From Streptomyces alfalfae (lineage in GTDB: Bacteria; Actinomycetota; Actinomycetes; Streptomycetales; Streptomycetaceae), in the NCBI RefSeq assembly GCF_004127445.1, contig NZ_QEXM01000015.1, positions 1 to 64,000 on the forward strand: DNA of 64,000 bases. Direction: 5' to 3'. Shown one piece after another: positions 28,588 through 37,509 of the stretch. The first letter of the stretch is position 1. Each line of letters starts with the position of its first letter. The notes under the pieces were generated by a model, which did no database searches, had not been told where the DNA came from, and worked only from the letters and a program-made list of their open reading frames with translations. The position numbers were made by a program, and so were the translations under genes.

Positions 28588-30714
28588 CTAAACGGGGTGC
28601 GCGCCCGGGGGTGCCGTACGGGCCCTCGTGTCGTCGCGGGCGGCCTCGCGGAACACCGCGAGGAGCGCGTGCAGCCGCGGGGAGGCCGCCAGCTCCTCCA
28701 GGCTGACGGGGCGTCCGGTGGCGTCGGCGATCGGCAGCCGCCAGTTGGGATACTCGTCCCAGGTGCCCGGCAGGTTCTGCGGGCGGCGGTCGCCGACGGC
28801 GTCCGGCAGCCAGATGCCGACCATGCGGGCCGGGGTGGCGAGCAGGAAGCGGTGCACGGCGCGGATCTCGTCCTCCTCGCAGCCCACGCCGCCCGGCAGC
28901 ATGCCGAGCCGGGAGAGCAGCCCCAGCCACTCGCGGACGTCGGCGGCGGCCTCGCCCTGCTCCTCGGCCAGGGGGCGGGTCAGCAGGCCGAGGTCGTGGC
29001 GCAGTTGGACGTGCTCGCCGGTGAGGCGGGCGGCGGTCGGGGGCAGATCGTGCGTGGTGGCGGTGGCGACGCAGTCGGCGCGCCACTCCTCGGCGGGCAG
29101 TGGCCGGCCCGTGCCCTGCCAGTCCCGCTCGAACCAGAGCACGGAGGTGCCGAGGACGCCGTGCTCGCGCAGGGTGTCGCGGACCCCCGGCTCGACGGTC
29201 CCGAGGTCCTCGCCGATGACGACGGCGTCCGCGCGGGCGGCCTCCAGGGCGAGCACCGCGAGCATGGCCTCCGCGTCGTAGTGCACGTACGTCCCCTGGG
29301 TGGGGTCGTGGCCCTCGGGGACCCACCAGAGCCGGAACAGGCCCATGACGTGGTCGATCCGCAGCGCGCCAGCGTGCCGCAGGAGGCCGCGGAGCAGGGC
29401 GCGGTACGGGGCGTAGCCCGACTCGGCGAGGCGGTCGGGGCGCCAGGGCGGCAGGCCCCAGTCCTGGCCGCGCGCGTTGAACGCGTCCGGCGGCGCGCCG
29501 ACCGACATGCGCTGGGCGAAATGCCGCTGCTGGGCCCAGGCGTCGGCCCCGCCGGGGTGCACGCCGACCGCCAGGTCGTGCACCAGGCCGATGTCCATGC
29601 CCGCCTCGCGGGCGGTGCGCTGGGCGGTGGCCAGTTGTTCGTCGGTGAGCCAGGCGAGGCGGCAGTGGAAGTCGACGCGGTCCAGGAGCTCGCGGCGCGC
29701 GCGGGTGGTGGCGGCCGACGCCGGGTCGCGGAGCTCGGCGGGCCAGGTGTGCCAGTCGGGGCCGTGGGTCTCGGCGAGGGCGTACCAGGTGGCGTGGTCT
29801 TCGAGGGCCGGGCCCTGCTCGGCGAGGAAGGCGCTGTAGGCGGCGCAGCGGCCGGGGCCGACGGGGACGTCGGCGAGCAGTTCGAGCGCTTCGCGCTTGA
29901 GGGCCCAGACCGCGTCGCGGTCGATCGACTCGCCCCGCCCGAGGACCCCTTCGCGCAGCCCTTCGGCCCGGCGGCACAGCTCCTCGGCCCGCTTCCGGGC
30001 CTCGCCCCGCAGCTCCGTGAACTCCGGGACGGCCTCGACGCGCAGGTGCACCGGGTCGGGGAAGCGACGGGAGGAGGGGCGGTACGGAGAGGGGTCGCCG
30101 CCCGGCCCTTTTGGCGGGCTCGGCACGGCGGCGTGCAGCGGATTGACCTGGAGGAAGCCGACGTCCAGGGCGCGGCCCGACCAGGCGGCGAGCTCGGCCA
30201 GGTCACCGAGGTCGCCCATGCCCCAGGAGCGGTGGGACAGCAGGGAGTAGAGCTGGACCAGGAGGCCGTGCGTGCGGCGCCGCGGGGTCTTGATCCGGCG
30301 GGGGGCGGCGATGAGGTGCGCCCGTGCCTCGCGCCCGTCGGGGCTCCGTACGTGGAGGGTGTGCACGCCCGGCGGCAGCGGCGGGCCCGCGTCGGAGCCT
30401 GCCACCCACGTGTGGGTCCCGCCCTGCTCCGCCTCGACCCGCACGCGTGTGCCGTGCGGCAGCTCCGCGAGCAGGGGGGCGGCGGACGGGGCGCCGTCCG
30501 TCCAGGTCACCACGGTCGGCGGGAGCAGACGCGCGGACAGCTCCGCCTCGCGCGCGGCGAGGGCGGCGGAGACCGCGTCGGGAGTGCTCGCGTCCACGCC
30601 GAGGGCGGCGAGGGCCGCGACCACCGCCGTGTCGGCGGCGGGGACCGTGCGGCCCGGGGACGGGGAGTAGGAGGTGGCCACGCCGTACGAGGCGGCCAGC
30701 CGGGGTAGGGCCAT
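28588..30714 (-). CDS. malQ: 4-alpha-glucanotransferase (amylomaltase, GH77)
   Basis: A 708-residue GH77 enzyme that transfers maltosyl units between alpha-1,4-glucans, acting in maltodextrin and glycogen metabolism in the cytosol. The nucleophile is Asp454 in RIDHVMGLFRLWW, the acid/base Glu502 in VIGEDLGTV, and the transition-state Asp lies in ATTHDLPP. An N-terminal ~140-residue beta domain precedes the barrel, as in actinobacterial MalQ. ATG 30714 overlaps the stop of the upstream repeat-peptide gene (TGATG), indicating translational coupling. Confidence 0.94.
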   Translation of the reverse strand: MALPRLAASYGVATSYSPSPGRTVPAADTAVVAALAALGVDASTPDAVSAALAAREAELSARLLPPTVVTWTDGAPSAAPLLAELPHGTRVRVEAEQGGTHTWVAGSDAGPPLPPGVHTLHVRSPDGREARAHLIAAPRRIKTPRRRTHGLLVQLYSLLSHRSWGMGDLGDLAELAAWSGRALDVGFLQVNPLHAAVPSPPKGPGGDPSPYRPSSRRFPDPVHLRVEAVPEFTELRGEARKRAEELCRRAEGLREGVLGRGESIDRDAVWALKREALELLADVPVGPGRCAAYSAFLAEQGPALEDHATWYALAETHGPDWHTWPAELRDPASAATTRARRELLDRVDFHCRLAWLTDEQLATAQRTAREAGMDIGLVHDLAVGVHPGGADAWAQQRHFAQRMSVGAPPDAFNARGQDWGLPPWRPDRLAESGYAPYRALLRGLLRHAGALRIDHVMGLFRLWWVPEGHDPTQGTYVHYDAEAMLAVLALEAARADAVVIGEDLGTVEPGVRDTLREHGVLGTSVLWFERDWQGTGRPLPAEEWRADCVATATTHDLPPTAARLTGEHVQLRHDLGLLTRPLAEEQGEAAADVREWLGLLSRLGMLPGGVGCEEDEIRAVHRFLLATPARMVGIWLPDAVGDRRPQNLPGTWDEYPNWRLPIADATGRPVSLEELAASPRLHALLAVFREAARDDTRARTAPPGAHPV

Positions 30715-31034
30715 CAGACCCCCATGTAGTCCAGGCCCGAGGCCATACCGGTGGAGGTGGGCTCGCTGGTGAGGGGGGCGGCGTCGGCGAGGGGCGGCTC
30801 GCTGGTGAGCGGCGCGGCGTCGGCGAGCGGGGGCTCGCTGGTCAGGGGCGGCTCGAAGCAGCCGCAGGAGCAGGATCCGTCGAGGCCCGAGTCGGGTCCG
30901 GAGAGCTGCGCCGGGTCCGGTCCGGTCGCCTTGGCCCAGTCGGGGCCCGACGACTGCCGGGGCACCTGTCCGGAGACCGGCCCGGGCACCTGTTTGGAGA
31001 GGGCGTCGAGGAGGAGGTTGGCGGAAGCGGCCAC
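30714..31034 (-). CDS. 106-residue peptide with CSCGC motif and PLTSEPPLADAA repeats
   Basis: An open frame with GTG start at 31034, a strong SD (AAGGAG, 7-bp spacing) and a stop overlapping the malQ start. The N-terminus VAASANLLLDALSKQVPG is helix-like, followed by a Gly/Pro/Ser-rich linker, the cluster CSCGC near residues 60-64, and then a 12-residue unit (PLTSEPPLADAA) repeated twice plus a partial copy. No signal peptide or membrane helix. The layout of leader-like helix, Cys motif and repeated tail resembles ribosomal-peptide precursors, but there is no maturase nearby. Function unknown; a real gene is likely from the SD and coupling. Confidence 0.6.
   Translation of the reverse strand: MAASANLLLDALSKQVPGPVSGQVPRQSSGPDWAKATGPDPAQLSGPDSGLDGSCSCGCFEPPLTSEPPLADAAPLTSEPPLADAAPLTSEPTSTGMASGLDYMGV
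30760..30845. repeat. 36-bp tandem repeat inside the peptide gene
   Basis: Copies begin at 30760, 30796 and 30832 (GGCTCGCTGGTSAG...), a strict 36-bp period equal to 12 codons, so copy-number change would keep the frame. Confidence 0.85.
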
Positions 31035-31423
31035 GTGTGAGCTCCTTGTCAGGGGGCAGGTCACGGCAGCCCTACCCAATACGTGGGGCCGCAGACGTAT
31101 ACGTTGTATCAACGTGACGCTGGTCACGTCAGGTTCCCGGCGCGGGAGTTGTTTTTCCCGCGCCCCGGCTCACTCCGGAAGATCAAGCTCCGAGGCTGCT
31201 CCAGCCGGGAAAATGTGCGCCGTCCGGAGGAGGCGGTTCAGGGCCCTGCTGTGCTGCCGCCTCGGCCCGCGTTACAGCGGCCGGGCCCGTGTTCGCGTGG
31301 GTTCCGCGAAGAATCACTCCTGTCACACCTCCTCCCGTTGACACCTCGGCCGCCGCAGTGGTGGGCTCACTGCCACATGTGACGTCAGGGGCCACAGGGG
31401 CCATGGGAAACAGGGGAGCGGCC
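31035..31423. other. Gene-free divergent spacer with overlapping palindromes
   Basis: 389 bp between the peptide gene and the GH84-type gene. ACGTTG-TAT-CAACGT (31101-31115) and ACGTGAC-GCTG-GTCACGT (31112-31129) are two perfect inverted repeats that share four bases. They sit in the A+T-richest part and look like overlapping regulator sites. I find no DasR-type site and no convincing gene. Confidence 0.6.
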
Positions 31424-34400
31424 GTGCAGTTGCGGCGCAGGAAGGGCGCGGCCGCCATCGCGGTCGCCGTCATCGCGGGCGCCCTCGGCGGAGCCCCGGG
31501 CGCCCTCGCGGCACCGGGGACACCCGGCGCCCCCGCCACCTCCCCGGACACCGTCGGCGGTGAGCGCGAGGCGGCGCCACAGCCGCCGCCCGTCTGGCCG
31601 CGCCCCCAGACGATGGACGCCGCGGGGAGGGCCGTCACCGTGGGGGACGACGTGGTCCTCGTGACCGCCGCCGGCGACGGCGCCCGAAGCGGGCGCGCGG
31701 ACTCCGACCCGTACGCCCTGAAGGCCCTCCGTGAGCTGCTGCGCGACGCCGGCGTCCAGCGCGTCACCGAGGTCCGCGACGGTGACCCGCTGCCCGCGGG
31801 CAGCACCCTCGTCGTGCGGGCGGGCGGCTCCGGCGCCGACCGGGCCCTGCGCGCGCTCGGCGCCCGCGAACGGGCCGACCTGCCGTCCGGCGGCTACCGC
31901 CTGGCCGTCGGCCGCGTCGACGGACGGGACACCGTCGCCCTCGAAGGAACCGGCGACGACGGCCTCTTCCACGGCGTGCAGACCCTGCGCCAGCTCGTCT
32001 CGGCCAAGACCCGCACGATTCCGGGCGTCCGGGTGCGGGACTGGCCGGGCACGGCCGTGCGCGGCCTGACCGAGGGCTTCTACGGCACCCCGTGGACCCG
32101 CGGCCAGCGCCTCGCCCAGCTCGACTTCCTCGGCCGCACCAAGCAGAACCGCTACCTCTACGCCCCCGGCGACGACCTCTACCGCCAGGCCCGCTGGCGC
32201 GAGCCCTACCCGGCCGGGCAGCGCGCCGGCTTCCGCGCCCTCGCCGAGCGGGCGAAGGCCAACCACGTCACGCTCGCCTGGGCCGTCGCCCCCGGCCAGG
32301 CCATGTGCATGTCCTCCGACCGGGACGTCAAGGACCTCACCCGCAAGCTGGACGCGATGTGGGCGCTCGGAGTGCGCGCCTTCCAGCTCCAGTTCCAGGA
32401 CGTCAGCTACAGCGAGTGGCACTGCGAGCGGGACGCCGAGACGTTCGGCAGGGGCCCCAGGGCCGCCGCGAAGGCGCAGGCCCGGGTGGCCAACGCCGTG
32501 GCCGCGCACCTCGCCGAGCGCCACCCCGGCGCGGAGCCGCTCTCCCTGATGCCGACCGAGTACTTCCAGAAGGGCACGACGGAGTACCGCGCGGCCCTCT
32601 CGGACGACCTCGACACCCGCGTCCAGGTGGCGTGGACGGGCGTGGGCGTGGTCCCCAAGACCATCACCGGGCGCGAACTCGCGGGCGCCAGGGACGCCTT
32701 CGGCCCGCACCCGCTGGTCACGATGGACAACTACCCCGTCAACGACTTCGCGCAGGACCGCATCTTCCTCGGCCCCTACACCGGCCGTGAGCCCGCCGTC
32801 GCCACCGGTTCGGCCGCCCTCCTCGGCAACGCCATGGAGCAGCCGTCGGCCTCCCGCATCCCGCTGTTCACCGCCGCCGACTACGCCTGGAACCCCCGCG
32901 CCTACCGCCCCCACGAGTCCTGGCTCGCCGCCATCGACGACCTGGCGGGCGGCGACCCCGAGGCGCGGGGCGCGCTGCGGGCCCTCGCGGGCAACGACGC
33001 GTCCTCCGTGCTCGGCGCCGACGAGTCCGCGTATCTGCGCCCCCTCATGCGGGACCTGTGGCAGGCCCGCACGACGACGGACCGGAAACGGATCGAGGAC
33101 TCGGCGACGGCGCTGCGCAAGGCGTTCGGCGTCATGCGTGAGGCCCCGCGCCGCCTCGCCGACAGCCCCCTCGACGACGAGATCAGACCCTGGATCGAGA
33201 AGCTCGGCGCGTACGGCGAAGCCGGTGAGGCCGCCGTCGACATGCTGCGCGCCCAGTCCGCCGGCGACGGGGCCGCCGCCTGGCGCGCCTCCCGCAGACT
33301 GACGGAGCTGCGCGAGGAGCTGAAGGACGAACGGGTGACCGTCGGCGAAGGCGTGCTCGACCCGTTCCTGGCACGGGCCCAGAAGGCGTACGCGGCCTGG
33401 GCGGGCACCGACAGCGACCGGGCTTCGGACCACGCGACGGCCCGGTTCGGCCGTACGCACACGCTGGCCGCCGTGACGGCGCTGACCGACCCAGGGACCG
33501 AGGGCACCGTCGAGGCGCATGTGCCGGGCGAGGGCTGGCAGCGGATCGGCACGCTCTCGGCGAGCGGCTTCACCGAGGTCGACCTCGCGGGCGCCGCGAA
33601 GGGACGCGGCAAGGGTGCGGAGGGCGGCAACGGCGGCGGCAAGGGCGGAGCCGCCGGTGCCGGGGGCAGGGCGTTGCGCGCCGACGCCGTGCGCACCACG
33701 CTCACCGACGGCACGGTCCGCCATCTCGTCCCCTGGTACGCCGACGCCCCCGAGGCCCGTCTCTCGCTGGAGCGCGCCGAGGCGGACGCGGAGATCGGCG
33801 GCGGTTCCCGGCGCGTCACGGCCCGGCTGCTCCCCCAGCGCCCCGGCGACATACGCGGCAGACTCACGGCCGAGGCCCCGAAGGGCATCCGGGTGCGGAT
33901 GCCCGAGGAGTCCACGCTGCCGCGCGGCACGCGGGTCGACGTGCCGGTCGACATCACGGTCCTGCCGGGCACGCGCGCGGGGACGTACGACATCCCGCTG
34001 ACGTTCGGCGACGAGACCCGCACGGTCTCCGTGCGCGCCTACCCGCGTACGGCGGGACCGGACGTGGCGCGCGAGGGGCGCGCGACGTCGTCGGGCGACG
34101 AGACGAAGGACTTCCCCGCGTCGGCCGCCAACGACGGCGACCCGAGGACCCGCTGGTCCTCACCGGTCGAGGACGGCGCCTGGTGGCAGGTCGAGCTGAC
34201 GGAACCGGTCAGGCTCGGCCAGGTCGTGCTGCGCTGGCAGGACGCCTACGCCGCCGGGTACCGCGTCCAGACGTCCGCCGACGGCAAGACCTGGCGGACG
34301 GCCGCGACGGTGCGGGACGGCAAGGGCGGGCGCGAGGCGATCCGCATGGACGCGCGTGACACGCGTTACCTCCGTGTCCAGGGCGACGAGCGCGCCACGC

Positions 34401-34453
34401 GGTTCGGCTACTCCCTCTGGTCGGTGGAGGCGTACGCGGTGGCGGAGGAGTAG
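31424..34453 (+). CDS. Secreted GH84-type beta-N-acetylglucosaminidase / hyaluronidase-like enzyme
   Basis: A 1009-residue exported glycosidase. The signal peptide MQLRRRKGAAAIAVAVIAG ends near residue 29. Next come a GH20b-type N-terminal domain (~55-200), a GH84 barrel (RGLTEGFYGTPW near 216) and a helical region (~490-650). A NEW3-like beta domain follows (~800-875), then a C-terminal F5/8 (discoidin/CBM32) domain (~870-1005). GH84 enzymes use an Asp-Asp pair; here the position reads FQLQFQDVSY, i.e. Gln325-Asp326. GTG 31424 has GGGGAG upstream, better than ATG 31403. It probably trims GlcNAc from glycans, with the caveat about the altered dyad. Confidence 0.88.
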   Translation: MQLRRRKGAAAIAVAVIAGALGGAPGALAAPGTPGAPATSPDTVGGEREAAPQPPPVWPRPQTMDAAGRAVTVGDDVVLVTAAGDGARSGRADSDPYALKALRELLRDAGVQRVTEVRDGDPLPAGSTLVVRAGGSGADRALRALGARERADLPSGGYRLAVGRVDGRDTVALEGTGDDGLFHGVQTLRQLVSAKTRTIPGVRVRDWPGTAVRGLTEGFYGTPWTRGQRLAQLDFLGRTKQNRYLYAPGDDLYRQARWREPYPAGQRAGFRALAERAKANHVTLAWAVAPGQAMCMSSDRDVKDLTRKLDAMWALGVRAFQLQFQDVSYSEWHCERDAETFGRGPRAAAKAQARVANAVAAHLAERHPGAEPLSLMPTEYFQKGTTEYRAALSDDLDTRVQVAWTGVGVVPKTITGRELAGARDAFGPHPLVTMDNYPVNDFAQDRIFLGPYTGREPAVATGSAALLGNAMEQPSASRIPLFTAADYAWNPRAYRPHESWLAAIDDLAGGDPEARGALRALAGNDASSVLGADESAYLRPLMRDLWQARTTTDRKRIEDSATALRKAFGVMREAPRRLADSPLDDEIRPWIEKLGAYGEAGEAAVDMLRAQSAGDGAAAWRASRRLTELREELKDERVTVGEGVLDPFLARAQKAYAAWAGTDSDRASDHATARFGRTHTLAAVTALTDPGTEGTVEAHVPGEGWQRIGTLSASGFTEVDLAGAAKGRGKGAEGGNGGGKGGAAGAGGRALRADAVRTTLTDGTVRHLVPWYADAPEARLSLERAEADAEIGGGSRRVTARLLPQRPGDIRGRLTAEAPKGIRVRMPEESTLPRGTRVDVPVDITVLPGTRAGTYDIPLTFGDETRTVSVRAYPRTAGPDVAREGRATSSGDETKDFPASAANDGDPRTRWSSPVEDGAWWQVELTEPVRLGQVVLRWQDAYAAGYRVQTSADGKTWRTAATVRDGKGGREAIRMDARDTRYLRVQGDERATRFGYSLWSVEAYAVAEE

Positions 34454-34530
34454 GCGGTGGGGTGCGCGCGCCGGACCCTCGGCATGCGCACCCCCCCGCG
34501 CCCTTCTACGACGAAGGCCCGGATCGTTTG

Positions 34531-35067
34531 CTAGGCGGAAATGCCATCGATCCGAGCCATCGCGTCGTCCGCGCCGAACGGCTGCAAGTAGGGCAGCCAG
34601 CGCGGATCCCTGTGCCCGGTCCCGATGATGCGCCACGCGAGGCCCGAGGGCGGGGCGGGCTTGTGCCGCAGCCGCCAGCCGAGCTCCATGAGGTGCCGGT
34701 CGGCCTTGACGTGGTTGCAGCGGCGGCACGAGGCCACCACGTTGTCCCAGGCGTGCCGGCCGCCCCGGCTCTTGGGGATGACGTGGTCGACGCTGGTTGC
34801 GACGCCACCGCAGTACATGCACCGGCCGCCGTCGCGGGCGAACAGCGCCCGCCTGGTCAGCGGAACGGGGCCGCGGTAGGGAACCCGTACGAACCGCTTG
34901 AGGCGGACCACGCTGGGTGCGGGGACGGTGCGTGTGGCACTGTGCATGAAGGCGCCGGATTCCTCGAGGCAGAGAGCCTTGTTCTCCAGGACGAGGACGA
35001 GCGCGCGGCGGAGCGGTACGACGCCGAGAGGCTCGTACGACGCGTTGAGGACCAGGACATGCGGCAC
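34531..35067 (-). CDS. HNH endonuclease
   Basis: A 178-residue protein. The N-terminus (PHVLVLNASYEPLGVV) and the HNH region (CMYCGG, then DHVIPKSRGG, WDNVVASCRRCNHVKAD) define a common actinobacterial HNH family with two CxxC zinc knuckles. GTG 35067 is preceded by AAGGAGG. No phage or restriction partner lies nearby; it is convergent with the GH84 gene and divergent from mscS. Its role is unknown, perhaps DNA repair or processing. Confidence 0.9.
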   Translation of the reverse strand: MPHVLVLNASYEPLGVVPLRRALVLVLENKALCLEESGAFMHSATRTVPAPSVVRLKRFVRVPYRGPVPLTRRALFARDGGRCMYCGGVATSVDHVIPKSRGGRHAWDNVVASCRRCNHVKADRHLMELGWRLRHKPAPPSGLAWRIIGTGHRDPRWLPYLQPFGADDAMARIDGISA

Positions 35068-35393
35068 GGATGCCTCCTTGTACGCCGGCGGCGCGTGGCT
35101 CGCGCCGGGACGATCTGCTGCCAGTCTCCCCTCATGCCTGGTCGAAGCGCCACCATGTGCCGGTAACGGCCTTGAAGTGTTTTCGACCACAGGTCGTCCG
35201 GCGACGATGCGTCACTTCCTTCCTTCCCAGGTGAGCACCGTCTCTCCCTCCACCCTCCTTCGAACATCACAACGATCCACACACAATGCCCCGTTAGTGT
35301 GGTGGGTCTGCCCGGTTCCCCCGGTACATCGTCGATCACCGCTGATCGCTCTCTCGTTCGCCGGGCAGGCCGCGATACCTGGAGGTACCTGCC
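35068..35393. other. Gene-free divergent spacer (HNH / MscS)
   Basis: 326 bp with no gene. A CCACAC-N14-GTGTGG inverted repeat (35277-35302) lies ~92 bp before the MscS start in a relatively A+T-rich stretch. No confident promoter pair. Confidence 0.45.
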
Positions 35394-36473
35394 GTGCTCT
35401 TGTCCGTCCTTTCGGCAGCCGGAGCGGACCCGGACGACACGTCGTCGCCGAAGCCACCCACCTTCGAGGACGCCCAGGAGAGCGCCACGAACGCGGCGAG
35501 CTGGGTCGAGCAGAACTGGTCCGCGTGGCTCGGCATCGGCCTGCGCATCGTGCTCATCGTGGCGATAGCCGTCACCCTGCGCATCCTGGTCCGCCGGGCG
35601 ATCACCAAGCTGATCGACCGCATGAACCGCACGGCGCAGGCCGTGGACGGGACGGCTCTCGGCGGTCTCCTGGTCAACGTGGAGCGCCGCCGTCAGCGCT
35701 CGCAGGCCATAGGTTCCGTGCTGCGCTCGGTGGCGTCGTTCCTGATCCTCGGCACCGCCGCGCTGATGGTGCTCGGCACCTTCGAGATCAACCTCGCGCC
35801 GCTGCTCGCCTCCGCGGGTGTCGCGGGCGTCGCGATCGGCTTCGGCGCGCGGAACCTCGTCACGGACTTCCTCTCCGGCGTCTTCATGATCCTGGAGGAC
35901 CAGTACGGCGTGGGCGACTCGATCGACGCCGGTGTCGCCTCCGGCGAGGTGATCGAGGTCGGCCTGCGCGTGACGAAGCTGCGGGGCGACAACGGCGAGA
36001 TCTGGTACGTCCGCAACGGCGAGGTCAAGCGCATCGGTAACCTCTCCCAGGGCTGGTCCACGGCCGGCGTCGACGTGACGGTCCGTCCGGACGAGGACCT
36101 GGACAAGGTCAAGTCCACGCTGGCCCAGGTCGGCGAGACCATGGCGAAGGACGAGCCGTGGAACGAGCGGCTGTGGGGCCCGGTGGAGATCCTGGGCCTG
36201 GACAGCGTGCTGCTCGACTCGATGGTGGTCCGCGTCTCGGCGAAGACGATGCCGGGCCAGTCGCTGGGTGTGGAGCGGGAGCTGCGGTGGCGCGTCAAGC
36301 GCGCCTTCGACGCGGCGGGCATCCGCATCGTGGGCGGCCTGCCGGTGCCCCCGCCGGGGGATGCGCCCGACCCCTCGGCGGGCATGGCGCCCCCGTCCGC
36401 GTACGCCTCGACGACGTCCCCGCAGTCCCTGGCGACGGCGCCCATCACGCCGCCGCCGAACTTGTCGAAGTAA
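35394..36473 (+). CDS. Small-conductance mechanosensitive channel (MscS family)
   Basis: A 359-residue inner-membrane channel that releases solutes on osmotic downshock. Helices lie at ~43-66 and ~105-150; the pore-lining segment SAGVAGVAIGFGARN and the following LVTDFLSGVFMILEDQYGVGD are the family signature. The cytosolic beta and alpha/beta domains follow, and the Pro-rich C-terminal tail (~315-359) is probably disordered. GTG 35394 has GGAGG 8 bp upstream. Single gene, closed by a hairpin. Confidence 0.92.
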   Translation: MLLSVLSAAGADPDDTSSPKPPTFEDAQESATNAASWVEQNWSAWLGIGLRIVLIVAIAVTLRILVRRAITKLIDRMNRTAQAVDGTALGGLLVNVERRRQRSQAIGSVLRSVASFLILGTAALMVLGTFEINLAPLLASAGVAGVAIGFGARNLVTDFLSGVFMILEDQYGVGDSIDAGVASGEVIEVGLRVTKLRGDNGEIWYVRNGEVKRIGNLSQGWSTAGVDVTVRPDEDLDKVKSTLAQVGETMAKDEPWNERLWGPVEILGLDSVLLDSMVVRVSAKTMPGQSLGVERELRWRVKRAFDAAGIRIVGGLPVPPPGDAPDPSAGMAPPSAYASTTSPQSLATAPITPPPNLSK

Positions 36474-36485
36474 CGCCAGCCTCGG

Positions 36486-36523
36486 GGCTCCGCCCGGCCG
36501 GGAGCTCCGCCGGGCCGGGAGCC
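36486..36523 (+). terminator. Terminator-like hairpin after mscS
   Basis: GGCTCC... pairs imperfectly with ...GGGAGCC over a G+C-rich 38-bp segment 12 bp after the stop codon. Confidence 0.45.
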
Positions 36524-36534
36524 TTGCCAGGTCA

Positions 36535-36766
36535 CCGGGGCCGCCCGGTTCTCCGGGAGTGTGGCGGTTCCGCCCCGCCAGTAAAGGGCGCTCCTTCGTC
36601 GCGTCGGCTGCGCCGATGTCCCTTCGGGCCACCCTTGACTGCCGGCGCTCCACCGCAGGGGTTTTGCCGGCCGGGCGGCCGGGGTGGGGCGGCGGGGCCG
36701 GGTGGGTTGGGGGTGCGGTTTTCCTGCCGGGTGCGGACTGGTTCTTCTGGTGCGGACGTCAGGGGG
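36535..36766 (+). repeat. Left arm of a 232-bp inverted repeat
   Basis: By manual gapless alignment this segment equals the reverse complement of 38182-38413 with about 9 mismatches (~96% identity); the outer ~155 bp have only one. The outer part contains no plausible gene; the inner part overlaps the first unit of the 95-bp array. Confidence 0.92.
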
Positions 36767-36960
36767 CACGGGGGCCTGCCGGTCCGGCGGCTCAGGTGGG
36801 ATGGGCCGTGCGGTTTTCCCGCCGGGTGCGGACCAGTCCTTCTGGTGCGGACGTCAGGGGGCACGGGGGCCTGCCGGTCCAGTGGGACAGGTGGGATGGG
36901 CCGTGCGGTTTTCCTGCCGGGTGCTGACCAGTCCTTCTGGCGCGGACGTCACGGGGGCGG
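36713..36960 (+). repeat. 95-bp tandem array, left half
   Basis: Units begin GTGCGGTTTT at 36713, 36808 and 36903 (exact 95-bp period); the third is truncated. Each carries the core TGCCGGGTGCGGACYRGT (36725, 36820, 36915). Confidence 0.9.
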
Positions 36961-37104
36961 GCCTCCGACTCGCCCGTGCGCGGGTTCGCTGGTCCTCCGG
37001 TTCGCCGGTCATCACATTCGCCGGTACGGGGGCCTCGGGCTCGGAGGCTCGGATGCGCGGCATCTCGGACCATGCGGCGTCGGGGGCGATGCTGGTCATT
37101 GCCG

Positions 37105-37146
37105 TGCACTGCACTGCACCGTACGCAGTGTGTGCAGTGCAGTGCA
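37105..37146. repeat. 15-bp perfect hairpin built from TGCAC repeats
   Basis: TGCACTGCACTGCAC (37105-37119) and GTGCAGTGCAGTGCA (37132-37146) pair perfectly around a 12-base loop. Confidence 0.85.
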
Positions 37147-37148
37147 TG

Positions 37149-37201
37149 GTGCGTGCATGCGTGCGTGCATGCGTGCGTGCATGCGTGCGTGCATGCGTGC
37201 G
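37149..37201. repeat. 53-bp alternating purine-pyrimidine tract (Z-DNA type)
   Basis: Strict purine/pyrimidine alternation throughout, made of four copies of GCATGCGTGCGT with a 12-bp period from 37155 (the last truncated). It immediately follows the hairpin at 37105-37146. Confidence 0.9.
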
Positions 37202-37492
37202 GTGCAGGAAAGCCCGCTGTCGGGGTCAGGCGTCTGCTTCTGACCTGCTGTTTCTCTGGCGGTAGTGGGGGCCCTTCTGCGATCCCCTATCCGTCACGTC
37301 CGGGGTGGGCGGTGTGCCCTCAGTGCGGGGGCTGGGGCACCTCCTTTGGTGGCTTTCCGAGGTTGTGGTGTCGGGCTCCGGAGGGCTGGGCTGGGCTGGC
37401 GTTGGTGTTGTGGCGTGCGGCGGTGGTGTGGGCGGGACCTACTTTGCTGATGGCGCACTCTCTGCCGCGTGCGCCCCCTGTTGGGCGAAACA

Positions 37493-37509
37493 CAACTTGC
37501 GCAAAGTTG
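37493..37509. repeat. Short palindrome CAACTT-N5-AAGTTG
   Basis: CAACTT (37493-37498) and AAGTTG (37504-37509) flank GCGCA. It lies in a stretch of lower G+C within the island. Confidence 0.5.

Noticed and set aside
30714..31034. Assured RiPP precursor
   Set aside because: No maturation enzyme or transporter is adjacent; kept only as a peptide of unknown function.
31035..31423. DasR (GlcNAc) operator in front of the GH84-type gene
   Set aside because: No match to the TGGTCTAGACCA consensus; the palindromes there have other sequences.
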